In this document: positions 16,514-25,801 of the stretch, piece by piece
Layout: each line of letters begins with the position of its first letter
Position numbering within the stretch: the first letter of the stretch is position 1
Assembly: GCA_017615755.1 (NCBI GenBank)
Contig: JAFZZM010000001.1
Location: 62,001 to 126,000 of the forward strand
DNA: 64,000 nucleotides
DNA from: Clostridiales bacterium
Lineage (GTDB): Bacteria; Bacillota; Clostridia; Saccharofermentanales; Saccharofermentanaceae
Direction of reading: 5' to 3'
The notes under the pieces: model-generated
Databases searched by the model: none
What the model was told of the DNA's origin: nothing
What the model saw: only the letters and a program-made list of their open reading frames with translations
Program-made: the position numbers and the translations under genes

Positions 16514-17704
16514 ATGCGCGAGAAAAAGAAGCGAACCAAGAAACGTCTGGCTCTTCGAATCGTACTCTCAACGATCGGCGTACTTCTTCTCATTGTCGTT
16601 TCTTATGTGATCTATGCCTTTGCAAGTTACTACCGTCTCCCCGACAACATTGAGCTGACTCCGAAACCGGACCCGGGTCGCTATATGACAATGGGCAGAA
16701 AGCCTCCCGAAAGGATCATCGTTTCGACTGAAGAAGAAACCTACACGATCATGACATATAACATCGGATTCGGCGCATATACGCCCGACTACAGTTTCTT
16801 CATGGACGGCGGCAAATACTCCTGGGCAAGATCCAAGGACGGCCTGATCCAAAATCTCAAGGACATCGCAAACATGATCACCGACTCTGATCCGGATTTC
16901 GTGCTTCTTCAGGAGGTCGACGAGGACGGAACACGTTCTCGCCACGTCTGCGAAGTGAACTATATGTGCGCGATGGATTATTACCAGCATGTCTATGCGC
17001 AGAACTTCGACTCGCCGTTTCTTTTCTGGCCTTTACTTGAACCCCACGGCGCAAACAAGTCCGGTATACTGACCCTCTCGAAAGCCTACATCCGTTCCGC
17101 GCTTCGTAGAAGTCTTCCGGTCTCTGACTCGCTTTCAAAGATCGTGGATTACGACCGATGCTATTCCATCTCGCGCATTCCTCTGGGCAAGACCACATCC
17201 GCCCCGTATCCTTTCAATGGCACTACCGATCCTGAGGGAAAAGAACTCGTCCTCTTTAACGTCCATCTTTCGGCCTATTCCACCGAATCTGTCCGCGAAG
17301 CACAGCTCTCGATGCTTTTTGAAGATATGCAGAATGAATATGCGAAAGGTAACTATGTCATCTGCGGCGGCGACTTCAACCATAACTTGAGAAAAGACAG
17401 TACAAGTGAAAACGTACCCGGCTGGGCACAGTCATTCCCGAGAGAATCCATCCCGGGTGCTTTTTCATTCGGCTTTGAAACTTCAGCGACCGGATCCGGA
17501 AAACCGGCCCCGGTCGTCAACATCGCACACGATTCCTGCAGAAATGCAGACGAGGCCTACGATCCGCAGACGACCTTCACTGTTCTCGCCGACGGATTCA
17601 TCGTATCCGACAACATCGAAGTGGTGTATTACGAATCCATCGACATGCAGTACGCCTACTCCGACCACGATCCGGTCATTATGGAATTTTCCCTGAAGGA
17701 TTGA
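16514..17704 (+). CDS. Membrane-anchored endonuclease/exonuclease/phosphatase family protein
   Basis: 396 residues; GGAGG before ATG. A basic N-terminus and one membrane helix (about residues 16-36, LSTIGVLLLIVVSYVIYAF) place the catalytic domain outside the membrane. EEP-fold motifs are complete: MTYNIGFGAY (metal-binding Asn), VLLQEVDEDG (catalytic Glu), FNVHLSAYS, CGGDFNHN (Asp and Asn), and a final SDHDPVIMEF (Asp-His pair). Family members hydrolyse phosphodiester bonds in nucleic acids, phosphoinositides or sphingomyelin. A secreted form with an N-terminal anchor may act on extracellular DNA or lipids. It ends 5 bases from the convergent histidine-phosphatase gene. Confidence 0.87.
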   Translation: MREKKKRTKKRLALRIVLSTIGVLLLIVVSYVIYAFASYYRLPDNIELTPKPDPGRYMTMGRKPPERIIVSTEEETYTIMTYNIGFGAYTPDYSFFMDGGKYSWARSKDGLIQNLKDIANMITDSDPDFVLLQEVDEDGTRSRHVCEVNYMCAMDYYQHVYAQNFDSPFLFWPLLEPHGANKSGILTLSKAYIRSALRRSLPVSDSLSKIVDYDRCYSISRIPLGKTTSAPYPFNGTTDPEGKELVLFNVHLSAYSTESVREAQLSMLFEDMQNEYAKGNYVICGGDFNHNLRKDSTSENVPGWAQSFPRESIPGAFSFGFETSATGSGKPAPVVNIAHDSCRNADEAYDPQTTFTVLADGFIVSDNIEVVYYESIDMQYAYSDHDPVIMEFSLKD

Positions 17705-17709
17705 TCGCT

Positions 17710-18318
17710 TTACCCGATATAGGACATATCGCTGATGCGCTTGATGCAGTGGTGTCCGTTATCGAAGATGAGCAAATGGGATACCCCTCCGGCAAGTCCG
17801 TGGATATCCGCATGATGATATGACTCTACCTCAAGTCCCAGGAACATGGCGTAAAATGAACTGAGGATGTCACCATGTGCGACGACAAGGACCGTCTCAT
17901 GCGGATCCTCCATGATCGCATCAAAACACGGCTTTAAGCGTGTCCATGCATCTCTTCTGCTCTCGCCGTCCGAGAACAATCTGTCGTCCACCGTTACCTC
18001 CGGTGACTCTATGTTTTCACGAAGCCACTGCACAGATTTACCGCAGCATTTCCCCAGGTTTCTTTCTCTCAGTTCCTGCTTCAGGACCGGTTCCACTCCA
18101 AGATGTTTCCCGACGATCTCCGCCGTCTGCTTCGCACGCTTCAGATCCGAAGAGTACATAAACAGTTCTTTTCCCGAAAGTTCTTCCTCAAGCTTTTTAC
18201 CGATATTGTCCGCCTGCTGCCGGCCGAGTTCCGTCAGATCCCAGTCCGTCCAGGAACCGACCATACCGTTCGTATGATGAATCGACTGCGTGTGCTGGAT
18301 CGTAATAATGTGCTTCAT
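17710..18318 (-). CDS. Histidine phosphatase-like protein with variant QHT active-site motif
   Basis: 202 residues; GGAGG before ATG. The fold is that of the phosphoglycerate-mutase/histidine-phosphatase superfamily: DLTELGRQQADNIGKKL, MYSSDLKRAKQTAEIV (the SDLxRAxQTA block), LRERNLGKCCG, and the second catalytic His in VLVVAHGDILSSFYA. The first motif, normally RHG near the N-terminus, reads QHT (residues 8-10 of MKHIITIQHTQS). The phosphorylated His is kept but the Arg that grips phosphate is replaced by Gln. Activity may be changed or lost. The substrate is unknown. Confidence 0.83.
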   Translation of the reverse strand: MKHIITIQHTQSIHHTNGMVGSWTDWDLTELGRQQADNIGKKLEEELSGKELFMYSSDLKRAKQTAEIVGKHLGVEPVLKQELRERNLGKCCGKSVQWLRENIESPEVTVDDRLFSDGESRRDAWTRLKPCFDAIMEDPHETVLVVAHGDILSSFYAMFLGLEVESYHHADIHGLAGGVSHLLIFDNGHHCIKRISDMSYIG

Positions 18319-18430
18319 AGGTACCGGCCTCCTCAGTTATACAAGAATAAATTTGCGGTGTAAAAACAGTATATCCTATGATCATCTTTATTCCGAGGAT
18401 TTTATACCAGCCGACTACACTTCGTTCCGC

Positions 18431-20974
18431 TTACTCGATACTCTTAAGAGACTCCGTCATATCGATGGCACGGATCTTTCCGCGCATGAGCAGGTCGACC
18501 AGAAGCGAAAACAGAATGACCAGACAAAGCGAATACAAATAGCTCTGCGGAAGGATCACGACCTTGTATGTAACGATGTCCATCTTGATCTGCGAAATGA
18601 CGAAACGGTGCAGGAAAATGCCCATCGGAATACCCATCACGAAGCCCATCAGGCACAGTATGAAATTCTCACGGAACACATAGCTTCCGGTCTCACTCTT
18701 CTTAAAGCCGAGAACTTTGAGTGTCGCGATCTCGCGCGTTCTCTCCGCGATGTTGATGTTGTTGAGATTAAAGAGCACGATAAACGCAAGCATCGCCGCA
18801 CAGAAGATGATCAGCGCCACAACATAATTCATCTTCTCCATCGTTTCCGAGAAGTTCTTGCGGCCCTCATCCATAATGTTCCAGGACTGGATATGCTTCG
18901 CTGAACCGATTGCCGAACCGTATTCGTACGACTTGCCGTCCGGTACACGGACAAGCGCCGTATTCGGTGCATATTCTTCTCCAAAAGCACCCGCAAAAGT
19001 ACTCGCGTCCATGATCACGTAGTGGAACGTGTAGTTTTCAAAAACATATGCGATCGTACAGGTAAACGACTTGCCTTCTTCTCCGTATTCGAGCGTGATC
19101 GTATCTCCGACAGAAAGCGAATTACTTTCGGCAAGTTTCAAGCTGACGCCGACTTCGCCGGTCTTCGGAAGTGCATACTCCTCACCGTCGTTATGCGGGT
19201 TCACAAACTGCGTGAATACAGAATCCTCTGCGACATACAGCTCGACATCACGGATAGCGTTTTTGCTTGTGTGCTTGACGCGCTCCGTGCGGATCAGGAT
19301 CGTTTCCGTCTCTATACCGGTCTTCTCCTGTGCATCTTTTAAGATCTCCTTCATGTCGGAGAGCTCCGTCTCCTTTTCGAAATTGACGGCCACGTCATAG
19401 GTCATGATCTCGTCATACTGGAAGTTGATGAGATTGTTGATCGAGTCCTTGAGACCGAATCCCGTGATAAGCAGTGCCGTGCATCCCGCGATACCGATGA
19501 GCATCATCCACATTCTCTTTTTGAAACGGAAGATGTTTCTGGCCGAAACTTTATGCAGGAAAGAAAGACGTTTCCAGAGCGGCGTGATGTACTCGAGGAA
19601 GATACGCTTACCGGACGGTGGCGCTTTTGGACGGACAAGTTCTGCCGGCGCTTCCGTAAACTCACGGAAACAGGTCAGGATCGTCACACCGACTGAGCAA
19701 AGGATCGACACCAGAAGTGAAACCAGAAGAAGCGGGATCTTCGTGGCAAAAGTGATCGGCGCAAAACCGTACATCATGTCATAGGCTTTCCAGATAATGA
19801 ACGGGAAAACTCTTGTTCCACCTGCGAACCCGCCGACAGCTCCGATCACGGAAGCCGAACCGGAATAGATCACATACTTCAAAACGATGGAGAACTTCGA
19901 ATATCCCACCGCACGCATCGTACCGATCTCGCCTCTTTCGTCGGTGACCATACGCTGCATGGTCGTCGAACAGACAAGCGCGGCCAGTGCGAAGAAAAAG
20001 AGCGGGAATACCTGTGCGATTCCGTCCACGATCTTCGCGTCATTTTCAAAAGAAACGTAACCGGTATTCGTGTCACGCCCGAGGACATAGCATTCTGCCT
20101 CTGACGGGAAATCGAACTCGGGCATCTCGATCTCTCCGAGCGCCGCCAGCTGCTCCGGAGTCATACTGCTCATAAGTGCGTTATACTCAGCTAACTGATC
20201 GTCGATTTCTTTCTTCAAACGGTCATAACGGGCCGTCACCACTGCTTCCACTTTCGGCTTGAATGTCTTCTCGAAATCTTCCACATACTGATCGTATTCA
20301 TCGGTAAATGCTTTCGTATCGTCATCGAGTTTCACGAACACTTCCGAGTATGCTTCATATTCCAGAGCGTCCTTCATCACGAAGACGAAATAGTCGATAG
20401 AACCGTCACCTATCTCAGAAGTTCCTTTCTGGAAGTTCATGTAATACGGTGAGCGCACACGTCCGACCACTTCATACTCCGAATAGGCAAACCCATCCGT
20501 CTCGGAAAGATAGAGTTTGTCTCCGATAAAGTCCGATGGACAGGCATACGCATCGACCACCACTTCATTCGGTTTTTCCGGAAGCCTTCCTTCAATGAGA
20601 TCAAGTTTATTGACGTACTCAGTCATCGTGTGAAAACGAACAACTGAAACCGCATCCTCGTTTTCGCCATCGCTGCTCTTCTGCCTGGTAACCAGTCCAT
20701 CTCCAAAAACGGCGCCTTCGCATGCCCGTACGCCGGAGATCTCACCGATCTTTTTTACGTCCTCATCAGCAAAACCGACCGTGGAAAGAATACGATAATC
20801 AAAAAGCTGCTGCTTATTGACATACTTCTCACCGGTCGTAAAAAACGAAGGCATGGTGCTCTTGAGTCCGGAGAAAAAGCCGACGCCCAGCGCGATGATC
20901 GCAAGGATCGCCAGGTATCGCATAAGACTCCCTTTTATGCATCGGAAAACGATCTTCCAGTAACTGCGCTTCAT
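18431..20974 (-). CDS. ABC transporter permease, FtsX/MacB type
   Basis: 847 residues. The first helix is near residues 15-36 (YLAILAIIALGVGFFSG), followed by a large extracytoplasmic region of MacB-PCD type (residues about 40-310), an FtsX domain of three helices around 320-440 (CSTTMQRMVTDERGEIGTMR, then AVGYSKFSIVLKYVI), a second extracytoplasmic region, and a final FtsX domain (LNNINIAERTREIATLKVLG). Such permeases with two FtsX units act as mechanotransmission exporters of lipids, lipoproteins or peptides. The gene starts 8 bases after the ATPase gene (20982-21683), so they form one transporter operon. Confidence 0.9.
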   Translation of the reverse strand: MKRSYWKIVFRCIKGSLMRYLAILAIIALGVGFFSGLKSTMPSFFTTGEKYVNKQQLFDYRILSTVGFADEDVKKIGEISGVRACEGAVFGDGLVTRQKSSDGENEDAVSVVRFHTMTEYVNKLDLIEGRLPEKPNEVVVDAYACPSDFIGDKLYLSETDGFAYSEYEVVGRVRSPYYMNFQKGTSEIGDGSIDYFVFVMKDALEYEAYSEVFVKLDDDTKAFTDEYDQYVEDFEKTFKPKVEAVVTARYDRLKKEIDDQLAEYNALMSSMTPEQLAALGEIEMPEFDFPSEAECYVLGRDTNTGYVSFENDAKIVDGIAQVFPLFFFALAALVCSTTMQRMVTDERGEIGTMRAVGYSKFSIVLKYVIYSGSASVIGAVGGFAGGTRVFPFIIWKAYDMMYGFAPITFATKIPLLLVSLLVSILCSVGVTILTCFREFTEAPAELVRPKAPPSGKRIFLEYITPLWKRLSFLHKVSARNIFRFKKRMWMMLIGIAGCTALLITGFGLKDSINNLINFQYDEIMTYDVAVNFEKETELSDMKEILKDAQEKTGIETETILIRTERVKHTSKNAIRDVELYVAEDSVFTQFVNPHNDGEEYALPKTGEVGVSLKLAESNSLSVGDTITLEYGEEGKSFTCTIAYVFENYTFHYVIMDASTFAGAFGEEYAPNTALVRVPDGKSYEYGSAIGSAKHIQSWNIMDEGRKNFSETMEKMNYVVALIIFCAAMLAFIVLFNLNNINIAERTREIATLKVLGFKKSETGSYVFRENFILCLMGFVMGIPMGIFLHRFVISQIKMDIVTYKVVILPQSYLYSLCLVILFSLLVDLLMRGKIRAIDMTESLKSIE

Positions 20975-20981
20975 CTCCGCC

Positions 20982-21683
20982 TCACCATTCGATCTCTTCT
21001 ATGGACTTCGGATTCGGGTTCACTTCGTTACTTACGACCCGTCCGTTCTTGATGCGGATAACACGGTCAGCCATCGCCGCCAAAGTCGAGTTATGTGTAA
21101 TGATGACCACCGTCATGTGCTTCTCGGTACAGAGTTGCGCCAGAAGCCTCAGGATCGACTTACCGGTCTGGTAATCGAGTGCGCCGGTCGGTTCATCACA
21201 AAGAAGAAGTTTCGGATTCTTCGCCACGGCACGGGCAATCGCAACACGCTGCTGTTCACCACCCGAAAGCTGTGCCGGGAAGTTCTTCTTACGGTCGGAA
21301 AGACCGACGGTTTCAAGGATCGCATCCGGATCCATCGGATCGGAAACCAGCTGGGAAGCCATTTCCACATTCTCGATCGCGGTCAGGTTCGGGATCAGGT
21401 TATAAAACTGGAAAACAAAGCCGACATCGACTCTTCTGTAATTCGCCAGTTCTCTTTCCCGGAGCGCCGAGATCTTCTTGCCGTCGAGCATTACCGTGCC
21501 GCTCGTCAGGGTATCCATGCCGCCCAGAATGTTCAGAAGCGTCGTCTTACCTGCTCCCGACTGGCCAAGGATCACACAGAGCTCCCCTTTTTCAATAGAA
21601 AACTCTGCACCATCCAATGCGTGGACTTCCACGGAACCGGTCTTGTATATTTTTTTCACGTCTTGAAATTCAATATATGCCAT
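20982..21683 (-). CDS. ABC transporter ATP-binding protein, MacB/LolD type
   Basis: 233 residues, the usual length for a stand-alone ATPase of this group. Walker A is GQSGAGKTT, the Q-loop lies in [15 protein letters not shown], the ABC signature is LSGGEQQR, Walker B is [12 protein letters not shown] and the switch His is in VVIITHNST. The DEPTGALD form and small size are typical of the MacB/LolD/BceA exporters that partner FtsX-type permeases. It is the first gene of the operon with the 847-residue permease. Its start has only a weak ribosome-binding site. A palindrome overlaps the predicted -10 at 21718-21735. Confidence 0.93.
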   Translation of the reverse strand: MAYIEFQDVKKIYKTGSVEVHALDGAEFSIEKGELCVILGQSGAGKTTLLNILGGMDTLTSGTVMLDGKKISALRERELANYRRVDVGFVFQFYNLIPNLTAIENVEMASQLVSDPMDPDAILETVGLSDRKKNFPAQLSGGEQQRVAIARAVAKNPKLLLCDEPTGALDYQTGKSILRLLAQLCTEKHMTVVIITHNSTLAAMADRVIRIKNGRVVSNEVNPNPKSIEEIEW

Positions 21684-21717
21684 CGTTTTGTGTCTCTTTA
21701 TAATGTGGAATAATACT

Positions 21718-21735
21718 ATGGAGATTATACTCCAT
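21718..21735 (-). promoter_or_regulatory. Palindromic operator overlapping -10 of the ABC transporter operon
   Basis: ATGGAG (21718-21723), ATTATA, CTCCAT (21730-21735) form an 18-bp inverted repeat. Its centre is TATAAT read on the reverse strand, with TTTGAA 16 bases upstream as a possible -35. A regulator bound here would block RNA polymerase. Confidence 0.5.
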
Positions 21736-21780
21736 TTCGGATTATTTCAAAACTGTCACCCGAATCACGATCGGCCTGCG

Positions 21781-21786
21781 TATAAT
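21781..21786 (+). promoter_or_regulatory. Predicted -10 box of the HEXXH lipoprotein gene
   Basis: TATAAT lies 32 bases before the ATG at 21818. No convincing -35 was found; position alone supports it. Confidence 0.4.
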
Positions 21787-21817
21787 CTTCGTATCAAGTG
21801 TGTCGAGGTGTTGGAAC

Positions 21818-24016
21818 ATGCATAGATTTAAAAGAGCAGGAAGTGCGCTTATGGCAGGCGCGCTTACGATTTCGGTGCTTGCGTTTGCAGGATGCGGAAA
21901 AAAAGAGGAAACATCGAAGGAGAGTACGACTGTCAGCAGTACTTCTGCCTCGTCTGAATCCTCCGAATCAAATACGGAAAGCAGTGATCCCTCTGTAGCG
22001 AGTTCATCAGAAGAGACCCAACAGGACCCGGTAGATCCTACCGAAAAACAGGCCCTGGAACTGGCCGCTGAACTCGGTATGGAAAAGGAAGAACTCCACG
22101 ATCGGTATGATCTTTTCATCAGGTATGCGGACGTCATCGTCAACAACCCGAAGCTCGGTGATTACAGAGCATATGCCCTGCATCTGTTCCCTGAAGTCGC
22201 CGATCATCTTTCAAAAGAGAATGAAGCGTACTTCTTCGAAAAGCTGAAGGATCTTCAAATGGAAACCATGAACATGGTAACTTCGTCCGGAGAATTCTAC
22301 CCGATGGATGATAAGATCCGTGTGATCGGCGACGGCGTCGTATACGATTGCGAAAATACGTACAGTACCATCTTTCACGAACTAACTCATTTCGTGGATG
22401 CATACGTAGATGGCAGGAACAAAGAAGATGTGTACTATACCGGTACGCGCTTCGCCTATGAAGAAGATATGACCCCGGAAGAATGGCAGAATAATACCGG
22501 CATCTATGCCTCTGATTTCATTACCGAAGGCGGCGCCGAACTCTATATGAGCAAGTACTTTTCCAAGATCCCCCGCGCCTATTACTGCGAGCACAGTTTC
22601 CTCACCGGACTGGAATGGATCTACGGAAGCGAAAAACTCGACCGGCTCTTTTACGGCTATGATTCCACGATGCAATTTATCGAAATGCTGCAGGACGCCG
22701 GCTACACCAATGAACAGATCTGCCACGTCCTCGATTGTTTCAGTTATTATACTTACCAGCGTAGAGAACAGCCGGAAAACCTGGTCCACTATAACGATGT
22801 CCTGATCGATCTTTACGAGCACGTAAAAGGACCCGCCTGGAAGGACGATATGGTATTCGTCCAGATCCTTTCGCAGATCAACAATGCGTCCTGGTACGAT
22901 ACCGAGTTTAAACATGCCGCCGCCATCACCTTCCCCGATATGTGGAACTATACGAATTCCTTGATCGGCCAGGTGGATCAAGGCAATAATCCCGCCACTC
23001 TGGACTGTCTCACCGTGGTCATTCTCGACGGAAAACCATACATGGCCTCTTCTCTTGAAAACAGAAACGAGATCAATACAAACACTCCTTCCGTTCTCAT
23101 TCTCGACTACGATTTCGATGCGGCGAAACTGAATTCCTACGAATACTATCAGCACGCCTACCCGAAGGTGGTTCCGCAGGGTCTTCCTGAAGGAAAAGCA
23201 CTGGACGACAAGCTGGCCTCTCTCCTTCGCGACAATTCTTCCGCTCACCGGCAGACCGCGTATTCCGGTTCTTCCGAACTGAAAGATCTCTACGAACGGG
23301 CCGCACAGATCGGCAACAAATTCGGTGTCTATATCAACCTGGGCGAGAACCTGCCATCCTACTACATCGGTTCCCGGGAAATCAGCGGAACTGAAAACCT
23401 CAATACTGCTCTGGATAAGATCGAAAACATCCTCGGAAGATTCCCGGACGGCTACTTCGATCAGCTCAAATACGGAAACTACTCGGGATTGGAGATCAGT
23501 CTTCTGAGTCATCCGCTCTGGGAAGAACTGATGGTTTTTTCTACAGACATGGGATATACCATGAGCATTTCCCTGGATTGTGATAGCAAGAAAACACTGG
23601 ATGCTTTGGAAGAAAAGCTTCTGGATGCCATTTTCTTCGCGACGGATCTGAGACTCAAAGCCTATTTTGAAAACTTCGAGACCCCGGATTTCTCGGAAGC
23701 AGTATGGCTGACCTATAACTCGGATGCCTGTTACTACGTAGGCTTTGATACCAGCGAATTTGCAAAAAGCCATTATGAAGCCGATAAAGATTACTTCGTA
23801 AATTTCACCGCCATGCGGTATGCACCAAAGGACAGATCCCAGCTGATGACCTGTCTGATGCAGTCACAGGACCTTTCCGATCCTTGCACGAAGAAAGCAG
23901 AATTCTATAGCCAGTGTATCCGCGAAGCCTTCGATGATTCATCCTGGCCGGAGCAAACCATTTGGGAAGAAGAACTGGAAAGTCAAAAAGACACCTCCGG
24001 GGAAAAAGCAGCATGA
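21818..24016 (+). CDS. Putative zinc metallopeptidase lipoprotein (HELTH)
   Basis: 732 residues from the ATG at 21818, seven bases after GAGGTG; an upstream GTG at 21800 precedes the site. A signal segment with lipobox FAGC (Cys26) is followed by a Ser/Thr/Glu-rich tether (to about 75). HELTH at 187-191 is a HEXXH zinc motif, and TEGGAE at 236-241 supplies a likely third ligand (E237) about 46 residues on, a gluzincin-like layout. The ~500-residue C-terminal region has no family I recognise. The closest relative in view is the lipoprotein at 38350-40587, with the same layout. It is probably a cell-surface peptidase. Confidence 0.78.
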   Translation: MHRFKRAGSALMAGALTISVLAFAGCGKKEETSKESTTVSSTSASSESSESNTESSDPSVASSSEETQQDPVDPTEKQALELAAELGMEKEELHDRYDLFIRYADVIVNNPKLGDYRAYALHLFPEVADHLSKENEAYFFEKLKDLQMETMNMVTSSGEFYPMDDKIRVIGDGVVYDCENTYSTIFHELTHFVDAYVDGRNKEDVYYTGTRFAYEEDMTPEEWQNNTGIYASDFITEGGAELYMSKYFSKIPRAYYCEHSFLTGLEWIYGSEKLDRLFYGYDSTMQFIEMLQDAGYTNEQICHVLDCFSYYTYQRREQPENLVHYNDVLIDLYEHVKGPAWKDDMVFVQILSQINNASWYDTEFKHAAAITFPDMWNYTNSLIGQVDQGNNPATLDCLTVVILDGKPYMASSLENRNEINTNTPSVLILDYDFDAAKLNSYEYYQHAYPKVVPQGLPEGKALDDKLASLLRDNSSAHRQTAYSGSSELKDLYERAAQIGNKFGVYINLGENLPSYYIGSREISGTENLNTALDKIENILGRFPDGYFDQLKYGNYSGLEISLLSHPLWEELMVFSTDMGYTMSISLDCDSKKTLDALEEKLLDAIFFATDLRLKAYFENFETPDFSEAVWLTYNSDACYYVGFDTSEFAKSHYEADKDYFVNFTAMRYAPKDRSQLMTCLMQSQDLSDPCTKKAEFYSQCIREAFDDSSWPEQTIWEEELESQKDTSGEKAA

Positions 24017-24040
24017 TCCGGCGCAGTGCTTTTGGCACGG

Positions 24041-25801
24041 TCAGGCCGTCGGCGCGGAGGAAGAATTCTCAATCAGTCGTCCGATCTGCTCGGCAATAAA
24101 TTCACCGGTGGATGAGATGTCGCTGTTGATCTCGCTGACCAGAAAGCCGTAGATCCGAGTCCGGCAAATAACCGGGAATACGACGCTATCCTGGCACTTA
24201 GGCGGGATCTCGATCCGCCGGAACATCTCCGAAATGCGGCAGGGTTGCCGATCCTTCGGGAGAACGAACAATTCTCCGTCCTTGATGCCGCAACGGAAGC
24301 GTATCCATTCCGGGAAGATGTCGGTCTCGCCTTCCTTATATTCGACCGGCTCATCAAAAAGGAACAGCACTGCATTCATCAGGCCAAGGAGTTTGAGTCT
24401 GCTGACGACGCGCTCTTCATTGTCCATTCCGTCATTCATATCGTAGTCCATGGTTTCGATCATGAAATCCTGAAGGCTCTGTCTCGAACGGAAAAGCATT
24501 TCTCCGTCGTGAATGATCGTCTTCGACTGGGCAATGATCGCGTCTTCTCTCATTCTGGTAAAGATCCGGCTGAAATATACTCCGGCGGAGGCATTGGTCA
24601 TGCTCTGGGAGACAATGATCGAGCTTTGGAACTTATCGACACATTCCAGGAATTTCTTTGCATCCGTGTATTCCATGGCACCGTTTTCAAAGAAAATATC
24701 GATCAGTTCACAAATCTCTCTGAACTCTTCCCTGCTGATATAGCGGTTCTTAAGCGCCGTAAGCAATCGTGAGATAAACTCCCAGAAAAGCCGTTTCAGA
24801 TTTACGGATTCTCTGTCGATATATTCATAACGGTAACGATAGAAACAATCGTCAAACATACGGTAGATAAACGCTGAGTCTACATTCATCATTTCCTGAC
24901 GCGTATATTCGTACATCTCATAAGGGAAAGACTCACGGCCGTAAAGACGCGTCGAGATCCGCTCGGAACTGACTTTCTCTCCGCTCATCAACGCGATCAG
25001 GAGCTCCAGCGCTCTGCGCCCGAGAGTCGTATCGTCGGCACCGATCGAAGTCAGTGTCGGAATCATTCTTCCGGCCATCTTGGTGTTATCAAATCCGAAT
25101 ACCATGATGTCTTTACCGGGCTCCAGACCACGTTCCTGCATAACGGCAAATAACCCCAGTGCCACACTGTCATTGACGCAGAAGATCGCCTGCACACCCG
25201 GATTTCTGTCCAGAAGTTCTGCAGCCTCTTTCTTGCAGTTAAAGGACATATCCGTCATCTGATAATTGTCATCGGTAAAATCAAGACCATACTCTTTCAG
25301 ACAATCTTCATAGATCTTCCTTCTTCTTCGGGAGTCCAGATTGTCGACACGGCCGCCCATCATGCAGAATTTCGAAAAGCCATGGACATTGACCAGACAC
25401 TCCACGGCCTCGCGGATACCCGGTTCATTGTCGTAATTTACGGTGATGTATTCTTCAGCTTCAGATACCGCAAACACCATCGGCACATGTTTGATCTTGT
25501 CAAACAGAAGACGGTTCGCATCTTCATCTTCGATCTTGGCCATACTGCCCAGACAGACGATCATGCCGTCAAAATTTCCGACTTCACTCAGCTGATAGAT
25601 CGAGTTATATACCAGTCGGTGGATATGATGGTTCGGATTCTCATCCTTGAATCCGTCATACTTACCGGCGACGATGACCAGGTCCAGATCTTTTCTCAGA
25701 CGGACACCGCTTTCCACGTTACGGATAAACTCCTCCGCAAAATCCGTCCAGACATTTTCGAGGATCAAACCGATGGTCTTTCTGTTGCTTCCGTTGATCA
25801 T
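24041..25801 (-). CDS. LacI-type periplasmic-binding-domain signalling protein without HTH
   Basis: 586 residues. Residues about 8-290 are a LacI/GalR-type ligand-binding domain (TIGLILENVWTDFAEEF, FDGMIVCLGS, AIFCVNDSVALGLFAVMQ, DIMVFGFDNTKMAG, TTLGRRALELLIALM), but the DNA-binding helix-turn-helix normally before it is missing. The C-terminal half is mainly helical with a final GAF-like stretch (VVFPVICRTRIYGFLVSEI). In related Clostridia proteins this binding domain precedes a GGDEF domain; none is present here. The ATG overlaps the stop of the upstream FIST-EAL gene by 4 bases, so the two are translationally coupled and probably act in one pathway. Confidence 0.75.
   Translation of the reverse strand: MINGSNRKTIGLILENVWTDFAEEFIRNVESGVRLRKDLDLVIVAGKYDGFKDENPNHHIHRLVYNSIYQLSEVGNFDGMIVCLGSMAKIEDEDANRLLFDKIKHVPMVFAVSEAEEYITVNYDNEPGIREAVECLVNVHGFSKFCMMGGRVDNLDSRRRRKIYEDCLKEYGLDFTDDNYQMTDMSFNCKKEAAELLDRNPGVQAIFCVNDSVALGLFAVMQERGLEPGKDIMVFGFDNTKMAGRMIPTLTSIGADDTTLGRRALELLIALMSGEKVSSERISTRLYGRESFPYEMYEYTRQEMMNVDSAFIYRMFDDCFYRYRYEYIDRESVNLKRLFWEFISRLLTALKNRYISREEFREICELIDIFFENGAMEYTDAKKFLECVDKFQSSIIVSQSMTNASAGVYFSRIFTRMREDAIIAQSKTIIHDGEMLFRSRQSLQDFMIETMDYDMNDGMDNEERVVSRLKLLGLMNAVLFLFDEPVEYKEGETDIFPEWIRFRCGIKDGELFVLPKDRQPCRISEMFRRIEIPPKCQDSVVFPVICRTRIYGFLVSEINSDISSTGEFIAEQIGRLIENSSSAPTA

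Noticed and set aside
22382..23773. 463-codon open frame antisense to the HELTH lipoprotein gene
   Set aside because: No RBS or family, lies inside a gene with clear lipobox and zinc motif.
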